Position numbers and translations under genes: made by a program. Positions 8,911 to 18,090 of a stretch of DNA of 64,000 bases are shown piece after piece (the stretch's first letter is position 1; the number at the start of each line of letters is the position of its first letter). The stretch is taken from NCBI GenBank assembly GCA_015655125.1, contig JAATFP010000068.1, forward strand, positions 56,035 to 120,034. The letters are read 5' to 3'. The DNA is from Chitinophagales bacterium (GTDB lineage Bacteria; Bacteroidota; Bacteroidia; Chitinophagales; Chitinophagaceae). The notes below the pieces were generated by a model, which was not told the origin of the DNA, did not search any database, and was given only the letters and a program-made list of their open reading frames with translations.

Positions 8911-10425
8911 TTAATGTTTGAAATGGCGAAGGCCCGTGAACACCATTGCCAGGTTATTTTCTTTGCAGTATGCGATACTGTCGGCATCCCTGATGGATCC
9001 GCCCGGCTGAATGAATGCTGCAATGCCTTCCTGGTGTGCGATTTTTACACAATCGTCAAACGGGAAAAATGCGTCGCTGCCCAACACGGCGCCATTAAGA
9101 TCTGCGCCGAATTGTTTGGCTTTGTCGATCGCATGACGCAAGGCATCGATGCGGCTGGTTTGCCCGCAACCTTTGCCGATCATCTGTTTGTTTTTAACGA
9201 GCGAGATGGAATTGCTCTTTAAATGTTTGGCGATGATATTTGCAAAAATGAGATCTTTCTTTTCGGCCGGAGTAGAATCCCGGCCACCGGCTTCTTTCCA
9301 TTCTGCAAAATTACCTTCGTCATTTTGCTGCGTCAGCATGCCATTGAGCAATGATTTGTATTGATGTGTAGATGCGGGAAACTGTTTTACCTGCAAAAGA
9401 ATACGGTTCTTTTTTTGTTTCAATACCGTCAACGCGTCTTCGGCGAACGAAGGTGCGATCAGCACTTCAAAGAATAATTCATTGATGGCGTTGGCAGTTG
9501 CCGCATCCACTTCTTTGTTACAAACAAGCACACCACCAAAGGCGCTTTCCGGATCACCGGCCAAGGCTGCGTCCCATGCTTCTTTCAGCGTCTGCCTGAT
9601 CGCTACGCCACACACATTATTGTGTTTGATGATGGCAAACAACGCCTCTGTTTCATCCTTCAGATCTTTTGTCAGCTGAATGGCAGCGTCTACATCCACC
9701 AGGTTATTATAGCTAAGCTCTTTCCCATTCAGCTGTGTAAATATTTCAGCGAGGTTGCCAAAGAAGGTAGCAGCCTGGTGCGGGTTTTCACCATAGCGCA
9801 ATACTTTACTTTCTTTATTGAAAGGGGTTTCGATATTCACTCCGTGGAAATACGCAGAAATGGCATTGTCGTAGTGTGTACATACGTCAAATGCTTTGAT
9901 GGCAAACATGCGGCGTTGCTCCAGTGTTCTGTGGCCACTTTGTGTTTTCAAAATATCTTCCAGCAGTACGTAATCTTTTTTTGCGGCGATCACAACTACG
10001 GACCTGTGGTTTTTTGCTGCGGCGCGGATCATGGAAGGTCCGCCAATGTCTATCTTTTCAATGATAAGGCTTTCGTCGGATGTTGATTTTACCGTTTCCT
10101 CAAAAGGATAAAGATCCACGATCACAAGGTCTATTTCGGGGATATCATATTGCTTCATTTCCGCTACGTGCGTGGCATCTTCCCTTTTGCCTAAAATTCC
10201 GCCAAATACCGACGGATGCAGCGTTTTAACACGACCGCCGAGTATGGAAGGGTAAGTGGTGAGCGATTCCACCGGGACACATTTCGCGCCAAGTTTTTCG
10301 ATAAAATCCTGTGTGCCGCCCGTGCTGTAGATAGTTACGCCCAATTTATCAAGCTGGCCAATGATATTTTCGAGGCCGTCTTTGTAAAAAACTGAAATGA
10401 GCGCTGACTTTATTTTTTGTTCCAT
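8911..10425 (-). CDS. purH: Bifunctional AICAR transformylase / IMP cyclohydrolase
   Basis: 504 residues, full length. N-terminal MGS-like cyclohydrolase domain (residues about 1-145: ALISVFYKDGLENI, IYSTGGTQDFIEKLG, LGGRVKTLHPSVFGGIL). C-terminal transformylase domain with KVLRYGENPHQAATF, the catalytic IIKHNNVCGVA segment, and the end IQPGGSIRDADSI. It catalyses the last two steps of de novo purine synthesis, AICAR to FAICAR to IMP, in the cytosol. The start ATG 10425 fits the family N-terminus. comEC ends 76 bp upstream on the same strand, so a shared transcript is possible. Confidence 0.97.
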   Translation of the reverse strand: MEQKIKSALISVFYKDGLENIIGQLDKLGVTIYSTGGTQDFIEKLGAKCVPVESLTTYPSILGGRVKTLHPSVFGGILGKREDATHVAEMKQYDIPEIDLVIVDLYPFEETVKSTSDESLIIEKIDIGGPSMIRAAAKNHRSVVVIAAKKDYVLLEDILKTQSGHRTLEQRRMFAIKAFDVCTHYDNAISAYFHGVNIETPFNKESKVLRYGENPHQAATFFGNLAEIFTQLNGKELSYNNLVDVDAAIQLTKDLKDETEALFAIIKHNNVCGVAIRQTLKEAWDAALAGDPESAFGGVLVCNKEVDAATANAINELFFEVLIAPSFAEDALTVLKQKKNRILLQVKQFPASTHQYKSLLNGMLTQQNDEGNFAEWKEAGGRDSTPAEKKDLIFANIIAKHLKSNSISLVKNKQMIGKGCGQTSRIDALRHAIDKAKQFGADLNGAVLGSDAFFPFDDCVKIAHQEGIAAFIQPGGSIRDADSIAYCKENNLAMVFTGLRHFKH

Positions 10426-10501
10426 TGAAAATGTTGATGGTTAAAGGATGAATATGTTGATGGAAAGCAACAGAAAGTGCAATGGTAAAGGATTTGGGCG
10501 T

Positions 10502-12607
10502 TTACAGATCCACATCGGTGATATACGCGCCTTGTTCCTGCACCGAAAAGCAGGGCAAAAGTAATTGTTCACACTCTTTTTTCCATTTTTCAATTTTCCA
10601 CAAACTGTTAGAACCGTCGAAAATGATAATAGCGGGGGAAACGGTTTTTATAATATCCCTGATAGCTACCCTTGTATTTTTGGATATCACAAGGATATCG
10701 ATTGGTAACGGATGTGCGGAAGAAGAGAACCTTGTATTGCCGTCGGTGATCATTATTTTCTTCGGGCCATATTGTAAAAACTCGTTTTCCGACCAAAATG
10801 CCGGTATGGAATCCGACCTTATCGTGGCTCTCAACTCAATATGCGCGGGGCGAAGTGTATATGCAAATAATTGCCGGTTTGCTTGCAAAATGCTGTCGCC
10901 TTTAAAAAGGTGCCGGTTTTTATAAATAAAATCAATAGCCGGGTGCTGCGGAATATTGTAGATCACGATTTTTGACTGGTGGTGGCTTTCATAATAAAAA
11001 TATCCATATAGGGTCAACAATAAGAGTGCGTTTGCATAGCCTAAATGCAGCATGCGTTTTTGCCGGTAACAAAACCAGCAGCACATACAGATTACAAAAA
11101 GATAGAGCAGGATGGTGCTTGCGATGTTTGAATAAATATTATCGGTGAGTGAGCCGGGCAAATGATCGCAATAGCTGATGGCCGCATTCATCAGCCATAC
11201 GAGCCAGCCGGTTATTTTGCCGATATAAATTGCAGCAAGCTGCCACCAGGAAACAGCGAGTAATATGATCTCTGCAAACAGGATGAATGTTGATAATGGC
11301 ACTGCCACTAAATTCGTGATCAGAAAATAATTCGGAAACTGGTGAAAATAATAGAGGCAGACAGGCGTGGTGATCACTTGTGCAGCAATGCTGACAGCTG
11401 CCATTTTCCAGATCTTGTCGGCCCATTTATGTTTAATGTACCACAAATGATAGATAGGTTTCTGCAACCAGGCAATACCATAAATAGCTAAGTAACTTAG
11501 TTGAAAACCTACATCCCACAAAAAATACGGGTCGAAGCAAAGCAGCAACACTGCAGAGGCGGCAAGGGAATTGTAAATAGATGCCTGCTTGAAATAATGT
11601 TGCCCGATCACAATGCAGGTAAACATCACCGCGCTTCTTAACACAGATGCGGATGCACCCGTAAGAAGCGCGAAGAACCAAAGGAAAGCGAGTGTGAGCA
11701 ATGCGTGTAGTAATTTTTTCTTTTTAACAAAAGAAACGTTGTTGAGCAACCAGCTTAGCGTTACATAAAGCAGTCCGAGGTGCAGGCCGGAAATGGCGAT
11801 GATGTGTACCACGCCGGTGTTGGTATAAGTTTGCACAAGGTCCCTATCGAGGTCTTCTTTATAACCTATCAGCAAAGCTTCGGCGATGCCGGCAATGTCT
11901 TTATCTTTTGGTAAATATCTTCGTAATGTTGCAATGATGAGATCGCGTGTGCGGAACAATGTTTTGTCTATGAACGATTTTTTGTTTTGCGACAGCACTA
12001 CGTAATTTTTCTTTTGCAGATAAACGGAATGAAATATTTGCTGAAAAGCAGCATAGCGCTCATAATCGAATGCTCCGGGATTGCCCGTATTTTTAATGGG
12101 TTTCAAAGGTTTTCTTACAAGAATCTCGTCGCCATATAATGGCGGGTCGAAAGAATCATTCCTGTAGAAATAGACCAGCAATTTCCCGGAAGTCTCAATA
12201 ATTTTTTCTTTCGAAACAACCTGCACCACTTGCGCCAGCGCTTTTACAGATGGTTCGCGGCTCACCGGTGGTTCATCGATCCTGATCACGAGCCAGCACG
12301 AATCGTTGTAATACTTTCCGTACCAACCGGGGCGATGGCGGTTGTCTTTTTGCCAGGTAACGAGCATTGCTACGCCTGCGATAAGCACCTGGATAAATGA
12401 GCCGCGAAGCTTGACGAACCTGAAACGCAAAGCCAACGGCAGGTAAAATAGCAATGCAGAAGAAATTCCGAAGCAGGCAACAAATATCAATATCACATCG
12501 CAGGAAAATTGCTGATGGAATTGAACAGAAATGCCGGCAATAAAAGGAAAAAGTATTCTTGTGAAAGGCGCTGTTTTCCAGTAGGGGATCTTGTAGTGAT
12601 TTTGCAT
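10502..12607 (-). CDS. comEC: ComEC/Rec2-family DNA-uptake channel protein
   Basis: About 701 residues from ATG 12607 (a TTG two codons upstream is also open). It has an N-terminal membrane pair and DUF4131-like region, then the competence core with GYKEDLDRDLVQTYTNTGVVHI and AISGLHLGLLY, then many hydrophobic helices (residues about 270-520). ComEC moves single-stranded DNA across the inner membrane during transformation. The C-terminal ~170 residues occupy the place of the metallo-beta-lactamase domain of long ComEC proteins, but I see no HxHxDH metal motif, so the hydrolase part looks degenerate. Next gene downstream is purH; no other competence gene is nearby, although a ComEA-like HhH protein lies at 49.4 kb. 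Confidence 0.9.
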   Translation of the reverse strand: MQNHYKIPYWKTAPFTRILFPFIAGISVQFHQQFSCDVILIFVACFGISSALLFYLPLALRFRFVKLRGSFIQVLIAGVAMLVTWQKDNRHRPGWYGKYYNDSCWLVIRIDEPPVSREPSVKALAQVVQVVSKEKIIETSGKLLVYFYRNDSFDPPLYGDEILVRKPLKPIKNTGNPGAFDYERYAAFQQIFHSVYLQKKNYVVLSQNKKSFIDKTLFRTRDLIIATLRRYLPKDKDIAGIAEALLIGYKEDLDRDLVQTYTNTGVVHIIAISGLHLGLLYVTLSWLLNNVSFVKKKKLLHALLTLAFLWFFALLTGASASVLRSAVMFTCIVIGQHYFKQASIYNSLAASAVLLLCFDPYFLWDVGFQLSYLAIYGIAWLQKPIYHLWYIKHKWADKIWKMAAVSIAAQVITTPVCLYYFHQFPNYFLITNLVAVPLSTFILFAEIILLAVSWWQLAAIYIGKITGWLVWLMNAAISYCDHLPGSLTDNIYSNIASTILLYLFVICMCCWFCYRQKRMLHLGYANALLLLTLYGYFYYESHHQSKIVIYNIPQHPAIDFIYKNRHLFKGDSILQANRQLFAYTLRPAHIELRATIRSDSIPAFWSENEFLQYGPKKIMITDGNTRFSSSAHPLPIDILVISKNTRVAIRDIIKTVSPAIIIFDGSNSLWKIEKWKKECEQLLLPCFSVQEQGAYITDVDL

Positions 12608-12694
12608 CGCCAAGTTTAAGGCAATGGCATTTTAAAACATGGGGTAAAACAACAGGGAGCAATGTTTCTTTTCTGGATAATATGCAACAAATTC

Positions 12695-12736
12695 CTAAAC
12701 GCTAACCTTCTAAACCATAAACTATCCAAACGCCCA
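12695..12736. repeat. Degenerate 7-bp-period repeat (CTAAACG type)
   Basis: In the divergent gap between comEC and the amidase gene, about six consecutive 7-mers follow the loose pattern CTAAACG, CTAACCT, TCTAAAC, CATAAAC. The same family recurs at 22.7 kb and 40.9 kb. It directly precedes the amidase promoter element. Confidence 0.5.
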
Positions 12737-12742
12737 AACCTC

Positions 12743-12750
12743 TATCTTTG
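12743..12750 (+). promoter_or_regulatory. Bacteroidota -7 promoter element, amidase gene
   Basis: TATCTTTG matches TAnnTTTG exactly and ends 18 nt before the amidase ATG (12769). No clear -33 TTTG is seen upstream, so this rests on the -7 element and its position. Confidence 0.6.
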
Positions 12751-12768
12751 TCCATCAATCAACATTGC

Positions 12769-13593
12769 ATGAAAGCCATTCTATTATATGCGATCATTAT
12801 CATAAGTATATATTTTTCTGCATGTGCGCCTAAGCCCTATGCCGAAACAAACAAAGTGTATAAAAAGAAGGCATCGGAATTCGCGTCGATCATTCGCGAG
12901 GAGCCTGAAGACTCTGTAGTGGCCGACTCGTTAAAGAAACCGCCTTATTGGGTTGGTACCGTAAATTTTGGAATGCGAAAACCCAATATGGTCATCATTC
13001 ATCACACGGCTCAAAATAGTTGCGATCAAACGCTCAATACTTTTACGCTTGAACGCACACAGGTGAGCGCACATTATGTAATCTGTAAAGATGGAACGCT
13101 GCATCACATGCTGAACGATTATCTGCGCGCATGGCACGCGGGTGCGGCAAAATGGGGCAGCAATACAGACGTAAACTCTTCTTCCATCGGCATCGAGATC
13201 GACAACAACGGCACGGATAGTTTTTCGGTGGCGCAGATCAATACACTGCTTGGCTTGCTTGCTTCCTTGAAAAAAACATACACCATTCCGGCGATGAATT
13301 TTATCGGCCATGGGGATGTTGCGCCTACGCGCAAAAATGATCCGAATGTGACCTTCCCGTGGAAGATGTTGTCGGAAAAAGGCTATGGCTTATGGTATGG
13401 CGATACCACGGGCGTTGTGGTTCCTGCGGATTTTAATTCAAAATATGCCCTGCGGATCATCGGTTATGATGTAAGCAAGGAAGCGGCGGCTGTTCAGTCT
13501 TTCAGAAGACATTTTATAGGGGAAGAAAGGGCGGGAGAGTTAACGGAGCCGGAAAAGAAAGTGCTGTACGCGCTGATGGCGCGTTATCTATGA
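12769..13593 (+). CDS. Lipoprotein N-acetylmuramoyl-L-alanine amidase (AmpD-like fold)
   Basis: 274 residues from ATG 12769; an upstream TTG would add seven residues that overlap the promoter element. The leader ends in a lipobox (YFSAC), so it is probably membrane anchored. The Amidase_2 domain shows the zinc ligands: VIIHHTAQNS (His), the middle WHAGAAKWG, and FIGHGDVAPTRKNDPN (His and Asp region). The family cleaves the amide bond between muramic acid and L-Ala in peptidoglycan or released muropeptides. The gene stands alone, divergent from comEC and convergent with a metallophosphoesterase gene. Its stop codon TGA lies inside a CTATGAT heptamer repeat. Confidence 0.88.
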   Translation: MKAILLYAIIIISIYFSACAPKPYAETNKVYKKKASEFASIIREEPEDSVVADSLKKPPYWVGTVNFGMRKPNMVIIHHTAQNSCDQTLNTFTLERTQVSAHYVICKDGTLHHMLNDYLRAWHAGAAKWGSNTDVNSSSIGIEIDNNGTDSFSVAQINTLLGLLASLKKTYTIPAMNFIGHGDVAPTRKNDPNVTFPWKMLSEKGYGLWYGDTTGVVVPADFNSKYALRIIGYDVSKEAAAVQSFRRHFIGEERAGELTEPEKKVLYALMARYL

Positions 13594-13615
13594 TCTTTGA
13601 TGTATGATCTATGAT
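13588..13615 (+). repeat. Four CTATGAT-type heptamers, left arm of an inverted pair
   Basis: CTATGAT CTTTGAT GTATGAT CTATGAT in tandem, exact 7-bp period. The amidase stop codon (13591-13593) is inside the first unit. The inverted partner is at 13672-13699. Confidence 0.85.
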
Positions 13616-13671
13616 TTCCTTCAAATTATCACATTATTATGCATCGCGAAGATTCTGATAAGTTTAAAAAG

Positions 13672-13699
13672 ATCATAGATCATACATCATAGATCATCC
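13672..13699 (-). repeat. Four ATCATAG-type heptamers, right arm of an inverted pair
   Basis: ATCATAG ATCATAC ATCATAG ATCATCC. The complement mirrors the block at 13588-13615, so the pair can form a long hairpin around a 56-bp AT-rich core. The stop codon of the metallophosphoesterase (13694-13696) is inside the last unit. Confidence 0.85.
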
Positions 13700-14713
13700 A
13701 TTCTGCAGATCCGCCAGCAGCTCACCGATCTTTTTTTCCTCCAGTATCATTCTTTTAGAACCTACTTCTTCATCATACCATTTTATCAGCCGGATATATC
13801 CATCCGATATTTCGATGCCGGTAATATCTCCATCGGAAAAGCAGCAGCAGCCGGTATTGAAGTAGGAGGGCTTTACATCTTCCTGTGGCTGAACAGTATC
13901 TATTTTGTTGGAAGGATGATTGTAATATTTGCCTGATGCAAACACCGGCTGATGCGTATGCCCGGTCACCAAAATAAGATCTTTTTGGTTGCTGCTCCAT
14001 TCATGCATCATCTTATTATGATTGTTGCGGAGCGAAAAGTCCTTGCTTGGCGCATTGATGTTCAACCGTAAAAAACGTTGCAGCGGCATCCAGATGTGCG
14101 CAACGATCCAGGTGCTGAATGCGTTGTTATCGCTCATCATGTCGCCCTGGTGGCCATGTGTTAAGAAAATATTCAGGCAGGTCGATGTATCACAACTGCG
14201 CAAAATAAGGCCTTCCAGCACGGGCAGCGGCATTTGAAAATATTTTTTCATTAAGAAGCTCACATCCAGCTTATTTTTCCAGATGATATCGTGATTGCCA
14301 TATGTTTTGTGGTAACGCGTTGGTTGAAATGCCGATTCCGCCGCAAAAGATTTTTCATTCACCGGCAATATTTCTGCGGGCCTGAATTTCCAGAGTTCTT
14401 CACTGTCGCCCAGATTGATGAAATGATAATCCTGTTCGTTGTAATATTTGAGCGCAGCGAGATAATTTGTTTCACAATTATTAAAATCATCGGCCCAGCT
14501 TTTGTTTCCCTTATGCTGATCGCTGAATACGATAAATTTATCTTTTGAAATATCTATCTCGACTACTTTGATGTAATCATTTGTATGATCGCTCCCGCTT
14601 TCATATAAGCTGCTGAGAGATTTAAAGACCACGTCTTTTTTCGGATCTGCTGCAAGGTAATTGCCCATCCATGTCAATGGTCGTTTCAACAAATATTGCA
14701 GCAGTTTCCGCAT
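13694..14713 (-). CDS. Calcineurin-like metallophosphoesterase
   Basis: 339 residues, no signal peptide. The dinuclear-metal motifs are present in order: VFSDQHKGN (Asp65), LGDSEELW (102-106), YGNHD (139-142), LTHGHQGD (about 186-191) and VTGHTHQP (251-254). The substrate is not evident; the family includes phosphodiesterases, UDP-diacylglucosamine hydrolases and nucleotidases. The gene follows the flippase gene by only 4 bp on the same strand, so the two are almost certainly cotranscribed. This suggests, without proof, a job in envelope glycan or lipid metabolism. Its 3' end runs into the heptamer repeat shared with the convergent amidase gene. Confidence 0.85.
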   Translation of the reverse strand: MRKLLQYLLKRPLTWMGNYLAADPKKDVVFKSLSSLYESGSDHTNDYIKVVEIDISKDKFIVFSDQHKGNKSWADDFNNCETNYLAALKYYNEQDYHFINLGDSEELWKFRPAEILPVNEKSFAAESAFQPTRYHKTYGNHDIIWKNKLDVSFLMKKYFQMPLPVLEGLILRSCDTSTCLNIFLTHGHQGDMMSDNNAFSTWIVAHIWMPLQRFLRLNINAPSKDFSLRNNHNKMMHEWSSNQKDLILVTGHTHQPVFASGKYYNHPSNKIDTVQPQEDVKPSYFNTGCCCFSDGDITGIEISDGYIRLIKWYDEEVGSKRMILEEKKIGELLADLQNG

Positions 14714-14717
14714 GCCG

Positions 14718-16229
14718 TTATTTTTTGGGGATGAAGTATTTTCCTATTACCGGCATTTTTGCCAGTTCTTTTTGTTCTATCAATGCAATGAAGCGGACAT
14801 ATAAAAGCAGTAACACCGTTCCTGTTACCAGGCTAAAATAAAAATTACCATACAATGCAGTGATGCCTTTATGGATAAAAAATAGCGCAACCGCTATTGC
14901 CATAAATGCCACCAGTTTTTTCCACGCGTAAGGAACGCGGTAAATTTTTTGCCCCCATATGTATGAGATCACCATCATGGAGCCATAGCTGAAAAAAGTG
15001 GCCCATGCACAAGCCATATAACTGAAATACGGGATGAACGTAAAGTTGATCAGCAACGTAATTCCCGCCCCAATCAATGTGATCCAGGCGCCGGACAAAG
15101 TACGGTTGGTGATCTTGTACCAGATGGACAGATTGTAATAAATGCCGAGAAACATGTTTGCCAAAAGCAATACCGGCACCACTTTAAGCCCGGTCCAGAA
15201 AACTTTGTTACGGATAAAATGTTTCCAGATATCGAGGTAAAGAACCACCACCAAAAACATCAGGCTGATGGTGATCACAAAAAATTTCATCACGCGCGCA
15301 TAGGTTCGTTGCGGATTTGCTTCGTCGGCCTGTTTGAAAAAGAAAGGTTCTGCACCCATTCGGAAACCCTGGATAAATAAGGTAATGAGGATGGATAGTT
15401 TGTAACATGCGCTGTAAATGCCCACTTCATTCTTTTTTGCGGCTTCGCCTGCAACCGGTGCCCACCAACCGAGCATGAGCCTGTCGGCCACTTCATTGAT
15501 CATGCCTCCAAAGCCAACGATTAATAACGGCAGGGAATACACGATCATTTGCTTCCACAATATCTTGTTGAAATTGAAACGAACACTGAAAAATTCTTTA
15601 CCCAATTGCAGAAACTGTATTGAGGAAGCGATAAGGTTGGCTATGATTACATACCCTACCTGGTAATCTTTTACATAAATTCCGGCAAGTAAGCCATGAG
15701 GCTTTTCTGCCACTACTCTTGGTAAAATGCTGATGAAAAAGTAAGTGAAGAATATTGTTACAGCAATATTGGTAATGCGAACCGAAGCGAATTTTTTTGG
15801 CCTCCCTTCCTGTCTCAGCAGCGCGTAAGGCAGCGTGGTCAGGGTATCCAGACCGATAATGATGATCGTATACTTTACATATTCCGGATGTTGTTCGAGC
15901 CGTAAAATACTGGCGATCGATGTATGGGCGAGTAATAGCAGCGATGTAAAAACCAGTGTGGAAGCCAATACAGAAACCGATGCCGTATTGAAAACATCTT
16001 TTTTGTGTTCGGATTTTTGGGAGAATCTGAAAAATGCAGTTTCAATTCCGTAGGTGAAGATCACGTTCAGAAATGGGATGGCTGCATACACTATGCTCAT
16101 TTCGCCATAACCGGAACCCGTCATGGCGCCGGTCAGATATGGTGTCAGGAGGTAATTTAAAAAACGGGCGAGAATCGAACTTCCGCCATACCACAATGTT
16201 TGCCCCGCTAATTTTTTAATGCTACTCAA
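14718..16229 (-). CDS. Oligosaccharide flippase (MOP/Wzx-like polysaccharide exporter)
   Basis: 503 residues, about 12-14 hydrophobic helices spread over the whole length. It starts IKKLAGQTLWYGGSSILARF, followed by YLLTPYLTG, the usual opening of lipopolysaccharide-type flippases of the MOP superfamily. Members move lipid-linked glycan units across the inner membrane. No glycosyltransferase cluster is beside it; the only partner is the metallophosphoesterase 4 bp downstream. A good -7 promoter element lies 20 nt upstream of the ATG. The substrate is unknown. Confidence 0.85.
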   Translation of the reverse strand: MSSIKKLAGQTLWYGGSSILARFLNYLLTPYLTGAMTGSGYGEMSIVYAAIPFLNVIFTYGIETAFFRFSQKSEHKKDVFNTASVSVLASTLVFTSLLLLAHTSIASILRLEQHPEYVKYTIIIIGLDTLTTLPYALLRQEGRPKKFASVRITNIAVTIFFTYFFISILPRVVAEKPHGLLAGIYVKDYQVGYVIIANLIASSIQFLQLGKEFFSVRFNFNKILWKQMIVYSLPLLIVGFGGMINEVADRLMLGWWAPVAGEAAKKNEVGIYSACYKLSILITLFIQGFRMGAEPFFFKQADEANPQRTYARVMKFFVITISLMFLVVVLYLDIWKHFIRNKVFWTGLKVVPVLLLANMFLGIYYNLSIWYKITNRTLSGAWITLIGAGITLLINFTFIPYFSYMACAWATFFSYGSMMVISYIWGQKIYRVPYAWKKLVAFMAIAVALFFIHKGITALYGNFYFSLVTGTVLLLLYVRFIALIEQKELAKMPVIGKYFIPKK

Positions 16230-16249
16230 AGGATCCTTTTAATTTTCGC

Positions 16250-16257
16250 CAAATTTA
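16250..16257 (-). promoter_or_regulatory. Bacteroidota -7 promoter element, flippase operon
   Basis: On the minus strand this reads TAAATTTG, an exact TAnnTTTG, 20 nt upstream of the flippase ATG. This is the same spacing as several other genes in the window. Confidence 0.65.
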
Positions 16258-16289
16258 ATTCTTTTATGACTACCGGCAACGGGGCAAAT

Positions 16290-16310
16290 GACCACCGACC
16301 ACCGACGACG
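16290..16310. repeat. GACCACC heptamer repeat
   Basis: GACCACC GACCACC GACGACG in tandem, 7-bp period, in the gap between the flippase promoter and the end of the di-haem protein gene. Confidence 0.7.
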
Positions 16311-16322
16311 CCCGTCTGTACG

Positions 16323-17369
16323 CTATTGCCCTGGCGCAAAACGTTTACTCTTCGTAAACGCAGTGTCCGTCAGCGTATACAAAAAATATTTTAGTTGTTG
16401 CTTTTGTTTTTCCGTTAGCACAATGGGCTTTTTTAAGATCGGATCGAGCATCGGCTGATCGTGGTCAATGCCGCTGATGTAATAATTCAATACGGCTTCC
16501 AGCGAATTGAACCGGCCATCGTGCATGTAAGGAAAACTGTATTGCACGTTCCGTAAACTCGGCACTTTGAATTTTAAAGAATCGCTTGCCAGGCCAGTGA
16601 TCTTTTGGCGGCCGATATCTGCAAAACGATTCAACGATAAACCGTTGTTTCTAAAACCATAATCGGTAAACAATGGTTCGGCATGGCAAACGGCACAATT
16701 CGTTTTGTAGATATCATAGCCAGCTTCTTCAATGGGATTAAATTTCAATTCCCCCTTTTTCCATTTATCATAGCGGCTGTTGCTGCTTACGAGGCTGCCG
16801 GTAAATTGAGCAAGCGCTTTCAGCAAACGCTGACTGGTAATGGCGGCATCGCCGAAGGCGGCTTTGAATAATCGTGAGTAGGAAGTGTCGGCTTTTAATT
16901 TTGAGAGTACGTTTGGCAGCGTTTCGCCCATTTCATTTTTTGCGGTGATCGGGTTCAAAGGCTGCACTTCGATGTTGTTTACGCCGCCGTCCCAATGATA
17001 CAACGGCGACCATGCAAGATTGAAAAGTGCCGGTGCATTGCGATCGGTAAATGTATTGTTTACACCGTGGCTCAGGTCGTGGTCGTACGTGCTGAATGCG
17101 GCAAATTGCTGATGGCAGCTGCCACAGCTCGTTGTGCCATCCGAACTCAGGTTGCCGTCATAAAACAATTTTCTTCCCAATTGAAATCCTTCTTCGGTAA
17201 GCTTGTTATTTACAAAAATATTATTGGTTGGTTTTGGCCAGCCTTTCGGGATCTCCAATTTTAATGGCTTTGGTTTAAATGACCCGTAGCCATCATTCTT
17301 TGCAGCGCCGATCAGGAAAACGGCCAGCGCTACAAATGCAAATAATGATATTGTGATCCTTGTTTTCAA
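16323..17369 (-). CDS. Di-haem c-type peroxidase of the MauG/CcpA family (MbnH-like)
   Basis: About 348 residues. No ATG fits. I chose TTG 17369, which starts directly on a signal sequence (KTRITISLFAFVALAVFLIG) 8 bp after the mbnP-like stop; GTG 17387 or TTG 17384 are alternatives overlapping that stop. Two haem-c sites are visible, CGSCH at 82-86 and CAVCH at 225-229, as in bacterial di-haem peroxidases. It also has RNAPALFNLAWSPLYHWDGG and PYMHDGRFNSLEAVL. Relatives include CcpA (peroxide reduction), MauG, and MbnH, which oxidises a Trp of its partner MbnP. The immediate upstream neighbour is an MbnP-family gene, favouring the MbnH role. Periplasmic location is expected. Confidence 0.85.
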   Translation of the reverse strand: MKTRITISLFAFVALAVFLIGAAKNDGYGSFKPKPLKLEIPKGWPKPTNNIFVNNKLTEEGFQLGRKLFYDGNLSSDGTTSCGSCHQQFAAFSTYDHDLSHGVNNTFTDRNAPALFNLAWSPLYHWDGGVNNIEVQPLNPITAKNEMGETLPNVLSKLKADTSYSRLFKAAFGDAAITSQRLLKALAQFTGSLVSSNSRYDKWKKGELKFNPIEEAGYDIYKTNCAVCHAEPLFTDYGFRNNGLSLNRFADIGRQKITGLASDSLKFKVPSLRNVQYSFPYMHDGRFNSLEAVLNYYISGIDHDQPMLDPILKKPIVLTEKQKQQLKYFLYTLTDTAFTKSKRFAPGQ

Positions 17370-17376
17370 AAGAAAA

Positions 17377-18090
17377 TTATTCAACACTTTTGATGGTAAA
17401 CATTTGAGGGAAATTATCGGCGCTTCGCTTCGCGAGTGCGCCGGCGGTAACAATTACAGGGGTTTCAGAAATGCTGATATTGTTAACCGAGCGCCAGTAG
17501 TTGTCAAGGTTCATTTCAACGGTGATCACGTGCCGGCCGGTATTAGCGTGCATTTTTTTGGGCAGTGAAAGATTGATTCTACGCATGGTATAATTGGTTC
17601 CCGCAAAGCCGCCAATATGATGTTCGATCCGGTGAAGATCTGCGAGGGAGCTATCGGAGTTCCCTTCCAGTTTAAACATCACGTAGCCGCTGTTCCAGGT
17701 CCAAAACATATCATTCAGCGGATCCAAAGCGCCGTCCTGTGCCCCGCTTACGTTTCTTGCGCTGTCTACACCCAGTAAAAATGAAAGAAACGCATAAAGC
17801 CCGATCTGAGGACGTACCGTAAAGCTGTCGATTCCGAATGCATCTATAAGAAAGCAGCTTTTTCGAGCGGTGTTCATATCGAGATTACTTACATAATATT
17901 TCAATTTTGAGATTGTATAAGGCTCTCCGCCGGGCGTGTAGTAAATGCTGTCGTTTTGGATGATGCGTTTTCCATTGGCGGTATGAACGAATTTGATGAT
18001 GAATTCATTTTGCGAAAAAGCAATCGTCGAAAACAGCAGGCCAACGATGAAAAAAAAGTACCGGATAAAAGATTTGTAACGTTTAGTCAT
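17377..18090 (-). CDS. MbnP-family protein (putative copper-binding partner of the di-haem enzyme)
   Basis: 237 residues with a signal peptide ending near AFSQ. The body matches the MbnP family: FVHTANGKRI, YYTPGGEPYTISKLKYYVSN, GLYAFLSFLLGVDSARN, DPLNDMFWTWNSGYVMFKLEG (Trp130 and Trp132) and HIGGFAG. In methanotrophs MbnP is a periplasmic copper protein in which a Trp is converted to kynurenine by the di-haem partner MbnH. The Trp-rich segment here is the obvious candidate site, but which Trp would be used is inference. The gene overlaps the arfB stop by 8 bp and precedes the di-haem gene directly, forming a three-gene operon. Confidence 0.85.
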   Translation of the reverse strand: MTKRYKSFIRYFFFIVGLLFSTIAFSQNEFIIKFVHTANGKRIIQNDSIYYTPGGEPYTISKLKYYVSNLDMNTARKSCFLIDAFGIDSFTVRPQIGLYAFLSFLLGVDSARNVSGAQDGALDPLNDMFWTWNSGYVMFKLEGNSDSSLADLHRIEHHIGGFAGTNYTMRRINLSLPKKMHANTGRHVITVEMNLDNYWRSVNNISISETPVIVTAGALAKRSADNFPQMFTIKSVE

